Source: a bacterium SCSIO 12741
Lineage (GTDB): Bacteria; Bacteroidota; Bacteroidia; Flavobacteriales_G; Salibacteraceae
Length of the DNA: 64,000 nucleotides
Assembly (NCBI GenBank): GCA_024398055.1
Contig: CP073749.1
Coordinates: 4,588,594 to 4,652,593, forward strand
Reading direction: 5' to 3'
Each line of letters opens with the position of its first letter. Positions within the stretch are counted from its first letter, which is position 1. Of this stretch, positions 1 through 7,126 are shown in pieces. The notes under the pieces were generated by a model. The model did no database searches. It was given only the letters and a program-made list of their open reading frames with translations, and was not told where the DNA came from. The translations under genes and the position numbers were made by a program.

Positions 1-41
1 GGTTTTCATTTTTGTCCTATCTACAAAAAAATCCATAGGAA

Positions 42-353
42 CTAATACGTATCAGGATCATCCCAAAACAAAAAATCATCAAAAAATTGTCCATCTTCAA
101 AAAAGTACATGGCGTATGTACCATGAAAATTCTGATTTTCACTGGACTCAAGATCAAACCTTAACTCCAACAAAGTCCCATCGTACATTTTGTTGAAGTA
201 ATTTCTACTAACCTTAGATAAGGATGGAATTATCGAAGATGTTTTCTCAATTCCATCAGATTTAAGTTCCTGGATTAACTCTGGGTTCTTCAGGTTCTCC
301 GAAAGGTAATTTAATGCCTTAATCTTGAGTTGATTGATTTCGCTTTGTTCCAT
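42..353 (-). CDS. Small hypothetical protein, immunity-like
   Basis: A 103-residue acidic soluble protein without signal peptide or membrane segment; I do not recognise the family. It ends in a run of Phe/Asp/Trp (FFDDFLFWDDPD). Its start overlaps the end of the next gene upstream (319-789) by 35 bp, so the two are probably translationally coupled. Its position at the far end of a row of RHS immunity genes, together with its small size and acidity, suggests an immunity protein. That role is inferred from context only. Confidence 0.6.
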   Translation of the reverse strand: MEQSEINQLKIKALNYLSENLKNPELIQELKSDGIEKTSSIIPSLSKVSRNYFNKMYDGTLLELRFDLESSENQNFHGTYAMYFFEDGQFFDDFLFWDDPDTY

Positions 354-789
354 TTAACAGTATGCTATCAATTGATTTCAACTTTGAATTAACACTACTC
401 AAGGGCTGGGTAACGCAAAAATACTCATCACGAAAATCATCCATCCCCTTGGAACAGTATGAATACACACCCTTCTTGGACATTGGAACATAAGCGTTAA
501 GAAAACCAGGGCTTGTTGAAGCTGGAACATGTAGACCAATATTATCCAACGACCAAGCAGCGCGTCCAATAAACTTGTTAATTTCAGGATGAAAAATTTT
601 CACCTCACTAATGTCGGGCAAACTATTGAAATAATTACTCAAAATTTTCAGATCGGATTTAGATTTCATGGCTCCAGCAGGCATCAAGAAACCACCCGAA
701 AAGAAACGAGCAATTTGTCCGATTTGATCAATTCCATACCATTCGAAATCAAATATTTCTAGATCATCTTCTAATATTCTATCGTTCAT
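319..789 (-). CDS. Hypothetical protein, probable immunity protein
   Basis: A 156-residue soluble protein. The N-terminal FEWYGIDQIGQIARFFSGG resembles small proteins found beside polymorphic toxins that begin with a D/E-W-[FY]-x-V/I-D-x-x-G-x-I pattern, but I cannot name a Pfam family with confidence. It overlaps the downstream 103-residue gene by 35 bp. An IS1-like N-terminal remnant (842-935) lies just upstream, the same arrangement as in cassettes further right. This is therefore probably an immunity gene whose toxin has been lost. Confidence 0.6.
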   Translation of the reverse strand: MNDRILEDDLEIFDFEWYGIDQIGQIARFFSGGFLMPAGAMKSKSDLKILSNYFNSLPDISEVKIFHPEINKFIGRAAWSLDNIGLHVPASTSPGFLNAYVPMSKKGVYSYCSKGMDDFRDEYFCVTQPLSSVNSKLKSIDSILLNGTKRNQSTQD

Positions 790-841
790 CTAAATGGGGT
801 CAAATACCATGCGAGTACCAAATTATTGAACAATTAATAAT

Positions 842-935
842 TAGATTAAAACCGTTATCGTCGATTGTTTCTTTCCTGGTTTGGTTTTGTTGATTTTTAC
901 CACTGGATTGGCGCATTGAGTGCAGATAGTTGTTC
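842..935 (-). pseudogene. IS1-like transposase zinc-ribbon remnant
   Basis: On the minus strand this stretch reads C-x-x-C-A-N-P-V-V-K-I-N-K-T-K-P-G-K-K-Q and then a stop. That is the first half of the InsA-type zinc ribbon (C-x2-C...VVKNGKTxxGKQ) seen complete in the intact IS1-like transposase at 9905-10600. Nothing recognisable of the HTH or DDE domains follows. Only about 30 codons remain, so it is a relic of an IS copy between two immunity genes. Confidence 0.55.
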
Positions 936-997
936 CGTCAATACTTTTGTGCCATTACCCTTTTTTGAGGCACTACCCATCGCAAATTACTGCTTAC

Positions 998-1279
998 TTA
1001 AAAGGGATCAAACCAAACACCTTTTTCAACTACTGCATACAAGTGATCAAGATTAAGCGATTTTATTTTGGTTCTTTTGAAAAGATTTACTCCACCGGGC
1101 ACATAATCTTGAAGATTAAAATCGGCAGGATCAATTTCATATTTTTCCATAAATTTCAAAATAAAAGTTTCCAAATCTATTCCAGCTAATCCCAAATCGT
1201 CGAAAAAAATAGTTTCGGAATCAACCGGATAGAGTAATGCTTCTGATAGCCAACACCTAAGACTTTCCTTACTTTCCAT
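998..1279 (-). CDS. DUF1493-like acyl-carrier-protein-fold protein
   Basis: A 93-residue protein containing FFDDLGLAGIDLETFILKF followed by a Y-E-I-D-x-x-D-F block. This matches the DUF1493 pattern, an acyl-carrier-protein-like fold with D-D-L-G-[IL]-x-G-x-D. The usual phosphopantetheine serine (DSL/DSM) is absent; the corresponding position reads G-I-D. Members often sit beside polymorphic toxins, and the context here, an isolated gene in an immunity array, fits that. The biochemical role is unknown. A GGTAGTGCC junction repeat shared with other cassettes lies just past its stop. Confidence 0.65.
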   Translation of the reverse strand: MESKESLRCWLSEALLYPVDSETIFFDDLGLAGIDLETFILKFMEKYEIDPADFNLQDYVPGGVNLFKRTKIKSLNLDHLYAVVEKGVWFDPF

Positions 1280-1307
1280 AATTCTTAATTTAATCTAACT
1301 GAATTAA

Positions 1308-1490
1308 TCATTTATAGAATTCCTAACCGCTATTCAAGACATTACCCCCCTTTCCAACAAAGACAAAGAGCATATTTTCTATACACTTGACAACCTTATA
1401 AAGGCAGCTAAACTCAGCAATCTCTATGTTCACACTACCACCATAAAAAGCCCCAGTAGCATTACCAGGGCTCTCATTCTTATTTTATAA
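1308..1490 (+). pseudogene. C-terminal remnant of an XRE-type HTH regulator
   Basis: The plus strand is open for 60 codons after an in-frame TAA at 1305. It contains L-S-N-K-D-K-E-H-I-F-Y-T-L-D-N-L-I-K-A-A-K. This strongly resembles the C-terminal tail of Bacteroidota XRE-family repressors (K-E-H-I-x-x-x-L-D-x-x-I-R-D-A-K). The DNA-binding half is missing. It runs convergent with the Imm35-like gene and shares its terminator hairpin. Similarity is judged by eye only. Confidence 0.4.
1446..1471 (-). terminator. Rho-independent terminator after the Imm35-like gene
   Basis: On the minus strand a stem AGCCC/GGGCT with a 13-14 nt loop is followed directly by TTTTT. It sits 10 bp past the stop of the gene at 1480-1692. 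Transcription of that gene therefore probably ends here. Confidence 0.55.
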
Positions 1491-1692
1491 ACCGTCGTAG
1501 TAGCAAACTACGACCAGAGAGGGTTTCGAGGTATTCAATTGGGGTTGGATAAAGTATCCAACCAAATTCGAATTCAACTGTCCTGATCCCATCAATCACC
1601 AATTTGGTCGGAAATGTTGGTTGCGCTTTTTTAGTCGCCAAATAGTTGCTTGCTATTTCCTTTACTTTTTTAAAGTGCATTATTCTCATCAT
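1480..1692 (-). CDS. Imm35-like immunity protein (short)
   Basis: A 70-residue protein with an N-terminal amphipathic segment (FKKVKEIASNYLATKK) and then VEFEFGWILYPTPIEYLET. This is the typical beginning of Imm35/YrhB-type immunity proteins (x-A-x-x-[IV]-A-x-x-Y-L ... F-x-F-G-W-x-[FY]). Family members are usually 85-110 residues, so the C-terminal strands (G-N-A-P-[IL]-x-V-x-K) are missing. The gene was probably truncated by a frameshift or recombination after the ETL-S-G segment. The cognate toxin is not present. Confidence 0.55.
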   Translation of the reverse strand: MMRIMHFKKVKEIASNYLATKKAQPTFPTKLVIDGIRTVEFEFGWILYPTPIEYLETLSGRSLLLRRFIK

Positions 1693-1797
1693 CTGATTAA
1701 AACTCCAAAATGTTCTATTTCTGTATCGATCCGGGCAGGTGATTGCGGATAACTTCGACGAGATGAGTACTTACCACATCGTCACAACAATTGCATT

Positions 1798-2400
1798 TCA
1801 ATAAATAATGCTGCTCTTGGAATAATATCTGACAGTGTCAATTTCACCATTTTCAAGCCAAAGAGAATCATAAAGGCGTTTGGTGTCAGCATCATAGAAT
1901 TCAAAATCCCTATCCTCTGGAACATAACCAAAACCAACCTTGCTTCGAATAGAGCCACTCTCATAATAGTATTCCCATCTATGATCTTTCCATTTTAGAT
2001 TCATTTCGTAGGATAAATTTCCATTAGAAAAGAATCTCCTCACTCGCCAAACACCAGTCGAATCAGTATCTATTTCTTCAAAAAGCACTTCCAACGAGTC
2101 GTAATAGGAGGTCCGAAATTCCATTCCTAAACGAATGTAACTGATGGACGTTTTTCCATCATTCAAGTCTTCTTGACAAATCCCAGAGAACTTTTTACCC
2201 CGGTCAAAATATTCTCCATTCCTCCTTTTTAAGGAATCCCAACTACACGTATCAATTTTGGCATTATTAGCCTCGATTTGGATGTTATCAATCTCTTGGG
2301 GCAATCGTTTCTTTTCATATTCCATCGAACAGGACGATATAAGTAGAAATAATATGATTCCTTCAAAAACGATTAAAGCATTTAAGTTCTTAGATATCAC
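1798..2400 (-). CDS. Lipoprotein with YwqK/MORN-variant repeats, probable immunity protein
   Basis: The probable start is the GTG at 2400, which overlaps the stop of the upstream toxin remnant; an ATG at 2430 is an alternative. A hydrophobic stretch ends in the lipobox L-I-S-S-C, so the protein is likely an outer-membrane or periplasmic lipoprotein. The C-terminal half has tandem F-x-x-G-x-L-x-x-E-M / Y-x-x-G-x-I-x-S-K-x-G-F motifs typical of the YwqK antitoxin (MORN-variant) repeat. The overlap with a toxin tail and the family both suggest an immunity role against a toxin that acts in the envelope. Confidence 0.65.
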   Translation of the reverse strand: MISKNLNALIVFEGIILFLLISSCSMEYEKKRLPQEIDNIQIEANNAKIDTCSWDSLKRRNGEYFDRGKKFSGICQEDLNDGKTSISYIRLGMEFRTSYYDSLEVLFEEIDTDSTGVWRVRRFFSNGNLSYEMNLKWKDHRWEYYYESGSIRSKVGFGYVPEDRDFEFYDADTKRLYDSLWLENGEIDTVRYYSKSSIIY

Positions 2401-2593
2401 CTTTATTCCATTTATAGTGTGGATAATCATTTGTAGGTGTGAAGAATCCTCCCCCTTCTGTTGAAATGCCAATGGTACTTTTATTGGTAAATCCCCAATC
2501 TATTCTCCTCATTACCTTATCCATATTTGTAACGCTATAATTGTGGGTACCAAAATATGTTTCAAACTCTAAATCTGAATGATTTGAATGATA
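2390..2593 (-). pseudogene. Truncated RHS C-terminal toxin tail
   Basis: After an in-frame TAG (2594-2596) the frame is open for 67 codons and ends by overlapping the GTG of the lipoprotein gene. It encodes motifs such as F-G-T-H-N-Y-S-V-T-N-M-D-K-V and T-E-G-G-G-F-F-T-P-T-N-D-Y-P. There is no ribosome-binding start and no RHS core. I read it as the last part of an effector whose 5' portion was lost at the repeat at 2615-2700. The toxin family is not recognised. Confidence 0.45.
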
Positions 2594-2614
2594 CTAGGTT
2601 AGTATCGAACGCTC

Positions 2615-2700
2615 AACATCCAGTCCGACTGGCCGAGCGGATAAGAAAGGCGACCTTTTAGATCACCCTTCCTTTTTCATTCTTTTTATGATTAACTTAT
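2615..2700. repeat. Inter-cassette repeat A (degenerate copy) with hairpins
   Basis: It shares the block GTCCGACTGGCCG-x-GCGGATAAGAAAGGCGA with 5594-5626, followed by a T-rich stretch comparable to that copy. CAGTCCGACTG is a perfect small dyad. The copy lies between a secreted immunity-like gene and a truncated toxin tail, the same place as the other copies. It probably terminates transcription between cassettes. Confidence 0.5.
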
Positions 2701-2769
2701 TTTCAAGTAGTCGCAAGCAACCAACTCTTTTGATCCGTTGCCCATAACCTTACAAAGACGGTTACGATT

Positions 2770-3189
2770 CTATTTAAAGAAGATACAATTTTCGGAGTTT
2801 GAAAACCCTCCGAGCTTTGTTATTCTTCCTTCAATTTGTTTCCCGTTATTTATTTTTTTGCCCAAAAACCTGTTTGGCAAAAACACGTTCAAATCAGGGT
2901 CTTTAAATTCAAATTTATCGTCCCAATTATCGAATGTGTTTTTGTTAAACCAAAAATCCTTAATTGAGAAAGAAACAACCGAATCATTAATAATTAAATC
3001 TTCGCAATTCGCTCGATAATAAATAGTATCCATTTTTTCCGTAACGCAAGTGCCATAGAATAACCCTGAGTATTCATTGCCATTTTTATTAAGAATAAAA
3101 GAATAACCATTACAATCCTCTGATTTCCATTCAAAGGAATTTGTTGAAATTAACAGATGAACACCTAAAAAGACGCATATAATCTTCAT
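2770..3189 (-). CDS. Secreted hypothetical protein, probable immunity protein
   Basis: A 139-residue protein with a probable signal peptide (MKIICVFLGVHLLIST, cleavage after about residue 17). The mature part is beta-rich with three or four cysteines (C26, C48, C62 and C135, approximate positions) and no transmembrane segment. I do not recognise the family. It follows a toxin remnant and precedes repeat A, the position taken by immunity genes in the other cassettes. Periplasmic location would fit a toxin delivered to the envelope; the function is inferred from context. Confidence 0.6.
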   Translation of the reverse strand: MKIICVFLGVHLLISTNSFEWKSEDCNGYSFILNKNGNEYSGLFYGTCVTEKMDTIYYRANCEDLIINDSVVSFSIKDFWFNKNTFDNWDDKFEFKDPDLNVFLPNRFLGKKINNGKQIEGRITKLGGFSNSENCIFFK

Positions 3190-3224
3190 TATTTATCGAA
3201 TTAAGTAGTGTGAAATAGTAAATG

Positions 3225-3345
3225 TCAATTTGTAAACTTTGGGCTTTCCAGCACCTGGCCCAGATTGAGTCCAATGCTCTTTTACTTGTGTTGATTTTTA
3301 AATGGTTCCGAGCCAGAAATTTCTGTCCACATTTTTGAAGCACTA
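3225..3345 (-). pseudogene. Toxin tail remnant with internal stop
   Basis: Directly after the stop of the SUKH-like gene the minus strand reads G-S-A-S-K-M-W-T-E-I-S-G-S-E-P-F-K-N-Q-H-K, a stop, then a short tail ending before the secreted gene at 3189. The same G-S-A-S-K opening is found after the DUF1493-like gene near 975. I interpret it as a decayed effector C-terminus joined at a recurring recombination point. The evidence is short and weak. Confidence 0.3.
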
Positions 3346-3852
3346 CCAAGCTCCATTTTCCATTTCATCCAAATAATCTATCCAAAGAGAACTATCGATT
3401 GACGAATCAATTTGTGTTAATTTATCCCGAATTACATCGACATACCTTTTTCGATTAGAGTAAAATTCTCCGAAAGCTTCCGATTGAATACTATTCTTTA
3501 AAAATTTATCAAACTCATAAACGCAAGCTATGAATTGAGAAAATGACGAATTGTACAGGAAACTTTGATTTTCATTGCGTTCAAATAATAGAACACTCTG
3601 CGATTTATCGATAACCAAAAAATTGTTGTCAACGTAAGTCATTTTACCAAATATTAAATGTTGCTCAGTAAACATTAATTTATCTATCGCTTCATAACTT
3701 CCTAAAATTTTCTTTGGAATTCCTATTTCTATGAAAACTTGGTAATCAACAAATGCCTTTATCTTTTCAAGTTCATATTGGCTATAAGTCATTAAGCCTC
3801 CATGATAGAAGTCTTGATATTTATCAAGGTTAATGTACTTCTCTATAATCAT
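3343..3852 (-). CDS. SUKH-4-like immunity protein
   Basis: A 169-residue soluble protein. It carries the SUKH-4 hallmarks: an early L-x-x-I-G-I-P segment (FIEIGIPKKIL), a middle V-I-D-K-S-Q-S-V-L-L-F segment, and a helical S-S-F-S-Q-F-I-A-C-V-Y-E-F segment. The SUKH superfamily (SMI1/KNR4 fold) neutralises many unrelated nuclease and deaminase toxins in the cytoplasm. The TAG stop lies inside the junction repeat TGGTAGTGC. Upstream is an IS1-like element with only about 13 codons of RHS core remnant, so the matching toxin has been deleted. Confidence 0.75.
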   Translation of the reverse strand: MIIEKYINLDKYQDFYHGGLMTYSQYELEKIKAFVDYQVFIEIGIPKKILGSYEAIDKLMFTEQHLIFGKMTYVDNNFLVIDKSQSVLLFERNENQSFLYNSSFSQFIACVYEFDKFLKNSIQSEAFGEFYSNRKRYVDVIRDKLTQIDSSIDSSLWIDYLDEMENGAW

Positions 3853-3894
3853 AAATTTGATTTTTCGCTTCTAATACCATTTCATTTATATTCA

Positions 3895-3939
3895 GCCGGG
3901 TTTTACCATGCCGCAGGGGTGAAAACTTAAATGCTTTTT
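3895..3939 (-). repeat. RHS core junction remnant (HPCGMVKPG)
   Basis: On the minus strand it reads K-H-L-S-F-H-P-C-G-M-V-K-P-G and then a stop. It is homologous to K-H-V-S-H-H-P-F-G-M-V-Q-P-G-R at 9796-9841, where it opens the orphan RHS cassette. F-G is mutated to C-G here and the frame closes at once. It marks where a toxin cassette was once attached to the IS1-like element. Confidence 0.65.
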
Positions 3940-4691
3940 CGGGTGGCAACTCCTGAAATTGATATGAAGATTGGGGCCGCAATTCGATTGATTCTTTCAA
4001 ATCTAAACCTTTGGGGCGAACCTAAATACCAAGCATTCCAAGAATCCATAAATACCAAAAGTGAATACTTCATCATTTCAACACTCTTAGAGTAGCAGCG
4101 TGTTTTTCTTCGGAACCTAGCCAAATAATGACGTAACAAAGACATCATTCCTTCAACTGTATAAGTGTGTTGTTTCCCCTTTAGATGGTTGGTTTTAGGT
4201 AAGGTTACATTGTAAACTATGTACCCATCGCTACAATAGTTTTGGACTCTAACGGTCTTTAACTTTTTCCACATACGGTGAAAATCCACTTTTCTTCTTC
4301 TGCCAATTTCAACTGATAACAGATTCTTGGTTTCGCGTTCTACTGCTATCCAAACATATTGGTGGTTGGTACGGTTATTCACAAAAGAAAACAGTTCGTC
4401 AAATTCCATTGTTTTACAAAAGCCTGGCAGGCTTTGCTCGACCAACTTTCCTTTTTTCTTGATCCAATTTTGAACAGTCTGTGGACTTACTTTCAAAACA
4501 CGGGAAATACCCCGAAATGGCATACCCAAATTATGCAATTCAACGCAACGATTAATCAAAATTGTTTTTTGTCTTGTATGGATGAGTAACCCAAATGTTT
4601 TGCCACAGCGTTTACACAAAAAGCGTTGCTTGCTCCTTAATTTTCAGCTCTTTATGATTTTAATAGATCGGCAGTGTTTGCAAGTTTTCAT
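3927..4691 (-). pseudogene. IS1-family transposase interrupted by TGA
   Basis: From an ATG at 4691 the frame reads a zinc ribbon C-K-H-C ... C-K-R-C. An HTH follows (M-P-F-R-G-I-S-R-V-L-K-V-S-P-Q-T-V), and then the IS1 DDE domain: E-F-D-E-L-F-S-F-V, C-S-D-G-Y-I-V-Y and E-G-M-M-S-L-L-R-H-Y ... R-C-Y-S-K-S. The ribbon is broken by an in-frame TGA at 4644-4646, where the relative at 9905-10600 has Gly (K-N-G-K); GGA to TGA is the simplest change. The C-terminus runs out of the element into the RHS junction. It is probably inactive unless translation reinitiates at the TTG at 4619. Confidence 0.8.
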
Positions 4692-4720
4692 CAGTTGAAG
4701 TTGTAAAAAGGTGGACAATA
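3940..4720 (-). mobile_element. IS1-like insertion sequence, copy 1 (defective)
   Basis: The left end GGTGGCAACTCCTGAAATTG resembles the IS1 inverted repeat. The right end near 4696-4720 contains an ACAACTTCAACTGATGAAAA segment that is its imperfect complement partner. One transposase gene lies between, with a nonsense codon. No target duplication is evident, because both flanks are recombined cassette sequence. Boundaries are accurate to about 10 bp. Confidence 0.65.
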
Positions 4721-4806
4721 GGGTCTTTCGCTGGTGCTCAAAAGCCACGGTTTAACGGCCATACAAGTTACCGCAAAATAAAAGCTCTCCCGAAAATCCG
4801 AAAGAG

Positions 4807-4884
4807 CTTATGAGGTAATTAATTGATTTTTTGAAGGTTATAAGTAATTATGGCCCACCCATACGAAGTGGACAAAGCCTACCT
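4807..4884. repeat. Inter-cassette repeat B, copy 1
   Basis: About 78 bp, from GAGCTTATGAGGTAATTAAT through ATTATGGCCCACCCATACGA to GTGGACAAAGCCTACC, is nearly identical to 7027-7106. On the minus strand it begins in the stop region of the two-TM immunity gene (…TGGTAGAGGTAGGCTTTGTCC). It therefore forms a standard 3' tail of cassettes in this array. The part GGACAAAGCCTACC also follows the gene at 5937. Confidence 0.7.
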
Positions 4885-5148
4885 CTACCACTGCATGAAA
4901 GTGTTTATAAATGCTATTCCAACTGTCATAACAAAAGTCAATAAGATAGATACACCCAAAATTTGAAGCCAGTTAAAAAGTTTTCGCTCCATAGGGGTTG
5001 TAGGCTCTTTGTTTTTAGAAGTTGAAAAAACTAATCTAGATGATTTAAGTTTTTTACTAGATCTGGTAAAAATTAAAACCAAAATTATGCCGTAGAGTAA
5101 ACTTAAACCTACCAATACGGTCATAAATAAATAGACAAGTGTTGCCAT
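4885..5148 (-). CDS. Two-TM small membrane protein, probable immunity protein
   Basis: An 87-residue protein. TM1 (about residues 3-27, VYLFMTVLVGLSLLYGIILV) is followed by a basic loop (RSSKKLKSSR), a second hydrophilic part, and TM2 (about residues 62-84). It is preceded by 2 bp by a glycine-rich toxin tail (5151-5513). The same order and topology occur at 10792-11031 behind the main RHS gene, whose toxin tail looks related. I infer that it is the inner-membrane immunity partner of a membrane-acting toxin. Confidence 0.6.
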   Translation of the reverse strand: MATLVYLFMTVLVGLSLLYGIILVLIFTRSSKKLKSSRLVFSTSKNKEPTTPMERKLFNWLQILGVSILLTFVMTVGIAFINTFMQW

Positions 5149-5150
5149 AA

Positions 5151-5513
5151 TTAATCAATAATTACATTTTTCTCAATTAAATTTTCCCCTTCTATTTTTT
5201 CTTTAGCGAATGAAATGACAAACTCAAATTTTTTATAAAACTCATCAAAATTATCACTGCCAAAATAATCTAAGTATTGTGGATTTGCGAGAAATATAGC
5301 TTTTAACTCTTCATACATATTTTTCCCTGAGAACTCTATCAATGGTACGGTGTAGGATACATCAGCATGACCTTCAAGTCCCACACCAACTCCTAAACTA
5401 GGAGAAACTGTAATTCCCGCTCTTATATGGGTAAAATCCTCTGTCTTATCGGTATCAACTTTGCCATTTTCATCGGTTGGTATGGTAAAATTAAGCTCAA
5501 TTGCTCCAACTGG
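5151..5513 (-). pseudogene. 5'-truncated RHS glycine-rich toxin tail
   Basis: The frame is open from just after a TGA at 5514-5516 and ends 2 bp before the two-TM gene. It encodes about 120 residues: an N-terminal linker (L-N-F-T-I-P-T-D-E-N-G-K), then a glycine-rich strand segment S-L-G-V-G-V-G-L-E-G-H-A-D-V-S-Y-T-V, then a helical C-terminus (Y-E-E-L-K-A-I-F-L). The G-x-G-x(4-6)-V-[ST]-Y-T segment resembles G-G-A-L-E-V-T-Y-T-W in the tail of the 3310-residue RHS protein. The RHS core and any start codon are missing, cut near an IS end at 5553. Confidence 0.55.
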
Positions 5514-5550
5514 TCAACTGCTCTCGTTTCACAATCATTTAATTACGCAT

Positions 5551-5589
5551 ATCACAGGAATCTTCATTTTAAGGGTGATTATATGGCCT
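5551..5589 (-). mobile_element. Solo IS1-like right end
   Basis: The sequence CAGGAATCTTCATTTTAAGG and the following GTGATTATATGGCC match the right terminal region of the intact element (10614-10640, AGGAATCTTCATTTTAAGGG...). No transposase follows. As in the intact cassette, it abuts repeat A. It is the scar of a deleted IS copy in front of the truncated toxin tail. Confidence 0.6.
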
Positions 5590-5742
5590 AACGCCCCGTC
5601 CGACTGGCCGGGCGGATAAGAAAGGCGATCTATTGACCGCCTTTCACTTTTCTTCATTCGAAATATTTATGCTGATTTTCAATGTTTTATATTTTCATTT
5701 TTTGCTATCAATAAATGTGATACACTACCCCTGATACGTCCT
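5590..5742. repeat. Inter-cassette repeat A, copy with bidirectional terminator
   Basis: It contains a hairpin GTCCG-ACTGG-CCGGGCGGA and then AAAGGCG-x9-CGCCTTT flanked by T-rich DNA on both sides, a plausible bidirectional terminator. The 3' half, TTTTTGCTATCAATAAA-x-GTGATACACTACC, is shared with 10724-10757. The segment sits between the gene at 5937 and the solo IS end, so it separates two cassettes. Confidence 0.6.
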
Positions 5743-5936
5743 TAAGCCGACCTTTTCCTACCACGCTCAATAACTTGGTATTACTAACAAAGCACCTGTA
5801 GGCGGTTTAGAAACGTTACCTGATTAACGTCTCTGGCGGGCCTACCACCATCTTAATTACAGCATTCTTATAGATTCGCATCTCTAAGTTTCAGGGCACA
5901 CCAATTTTAGGACACTACCTGCGCTCTGGACAAAGC

Positions 5937-6398
5937 CTACCACCACCAAGAGTAGTCATCTCCTTTATGGTCAATTTCAGAAAGTATTTGCACCTTCTTT
6001 ATTTCAAACTCGGGAAGCATCACACCAACCAAAAGTTCATTTTCATTGTTTTCCGGGGTCGTCATATCTTTTAGGCTACCAAGGTGATTCTCTAAAACCT
6101 GGCCACTACCCTCAGAAGAGTGCCAAGATCTAATCTTCCAAATGGGATAGTTTGAATTTTCAAATTCAAGAAATGGCTTCTCAATTTTCTGAAAATCCAT
6201 TCCTTTCAATTTCAAAAATTTATAGACGGAGAATTCTGGCATGGCAGCCAAATCTTTATGTCCCCATCCAAGAAACTGAAAATGATAACATTCACGGGTG
6301 CTGGGAATTTCCAAATAACCCTCAGTAGGTTGGCCATCATACCAATCGAAACATATAGATTTTTCTATTCGAATACCAGTATCAAACATTATTTTCAA
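5937..6398 (-). CDS. Hypothetical protein, probable immunity protein
   Basis: A 153-residue acidic soluble protein with no signal peptide, ending D-D-Y-S-W-W-W. I do not recognise the family. It starts 15 bp after the stop of the toxin remnant at 6414-6836, and its TAG stop lies inside the GGTAGGCTTTGTCC junction shared with the two-TM gene at 4885. Position and size make it the likely immunity partner of that toxin; the mechanism is unknown. Confidence 0.65.
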   Translation of the reverse strand: MKIMFDTGIRIEKSICFDWYDGQPTEGYLEIPSTRECYHFQFLGWGHKDLAAMPEFSVYKFLKLKGMDFQKIEKPFLEFENSNYPIWKIRSWHSSEGSGQVLENHLGSLKDMTTPENNENELLVGVMLPEFEIKKVQILSEIDHKGDDYSWWW

Positions 6399-6413
6399 AG
6401 TTAATTTTAAATA

Positions 6414-6836
6414 CTATAGGCTTCCACCAGAAGCACCACTATTACTCAAAGGGTAAGCAGGGTTCGTGTTATAAACAGGAATATCATCCAGCAATTTTTC
6501 ATATTCCGCTTGTTTCATTGGTCGACTTGGAATTATTTCAAAATGCCCTTTATCTCTACCAGCTTGTTTAATTTGGAGCCCGTCAGGCAAACCTTCTATC
6601 TCGAATGCTCCCCTCGGAGCTACGTTCCTGTTTAATGGATCAGTATTGACGGATACACCACCTGATTGCCAATTACCATCCGCGTCATATTTTACATCAT
6701 TTACTTTCGGTTTGAAACTACGACCACCCCTCCAGAGTCTAATCTTTACATTTCTAACGTTTCCTTCTGAAACGATTAGAAGAAAATAGTTAAACGCAAC
6801 CTCTCCGATTGCAGCGTTTTGTTGGAAGTCAGAAAT
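6414..6836 (-). pseudogene. 5'-truncated RHS toxin domain (GVSV...GHFEI type)
   Basis: The frame is open for 140 codons after a TAA at 6837-6839 and reads R-L-W-R-G-G-R-S-F, then D-A-D-G-N-W-Q-S-G-G-V-S-V-N, then L-P-D-G-L-Q-I-K-Q-A-G-R-D, then G-H-F-E-I-I-P-S-R-P-M. This order recurs at the C-termini of RHS proteins, although I cannot name the family or its activity. There is no RHS core: the 5' side is fused directly to an IS1-like zinc-ribbon fragment. Gene 5937-6398 is its probable immunity. Confidence 0.6.
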
Positions 6837-6837
6837 T

Positions 6838-7010
6838 TAATGTAGTTGATAATCTGTTGATTCAAATCAGGTTTATAGGCTCTGGAAGAATAGGTCTCCA
6901 AACAGGTTTTATGGCAAGTCTTGCAATGAAATCGTTGCTTGCCAGATTTACTAAGACCGTATTTAATAACAGAGCAACCGCAGTTTTGACAGGTGATAGA
7001 ATCACCAACT
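6838..7010 (-). pseudogene. IS1-like transposase N-terminal remnant
   Basis: On the minus strand a complete zinc ribbon (C-Q-N-C-G ... Y-G-L-S-K-S-G-K-Q-R-F-H-C-K-T-C-H) is followed by D-L-N-Q-Q-I-I-N-Y-I-K-F-L, which matches the start of the HTH region in the intact transposase (I-N-Q-Q-I-V-R-F-L-K). The rest is replaced by the toxin domain. A preceding block, GGCAATGGCTCAAAAGAGTTGG, is shared with about 2724-2745. Confidence 0.7.
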
Positions 7011-7026
7011 CTTTTGAGCCATTGCC

Positions 7027-7125
7027 GAGCTTGTGAGGTAATTTATTGATTTTTTTGAAGGTTATGAGTAATTATGGCCCACCCATACGAAGTGGACAAT
7101 GCCTAAGTGATACACTACCCCCCCA
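7027..7125. repeat. Inter-cassette repeat B, copy 2, plus GGTAGTG tail
   Basis: Positions 7027-7106 repeat 4807-4884. They are followed by AAGTGATACACTACCCCCCC, the same end (minus-strand GGTAGTGTATCACTT) that terminates repeat A at 5735 and 10757. On the minus strand it begins immediately after the lipoprotein stop at 7127, so it is the 3' boundary of the intact cassette. Confidence 0.7.
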
Positions 7126-7126
7126 A

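Noticed and set aside
865-1189. Plus-strand ORFs of 63 and 89 residues
   Set aside because: Antisense to an IS1 zinc-ribbon remnant and to the DUF1493-like gene.
2618-2655. tRNA-Leu/Ser-like 5' half (GGCCGAGCGGATAAG)
   Set aside because: No anticodon arm or acceptor pairing follows; the same block recurs in repeat A with different flanks.
3131-3349. 72-residue minus-strand ORF
   Set aside because: It overlaps the start of the secreted gene at 2770-3189 in another frame; the other frame (G-S-A-S-K...) fits the recurring junction better.
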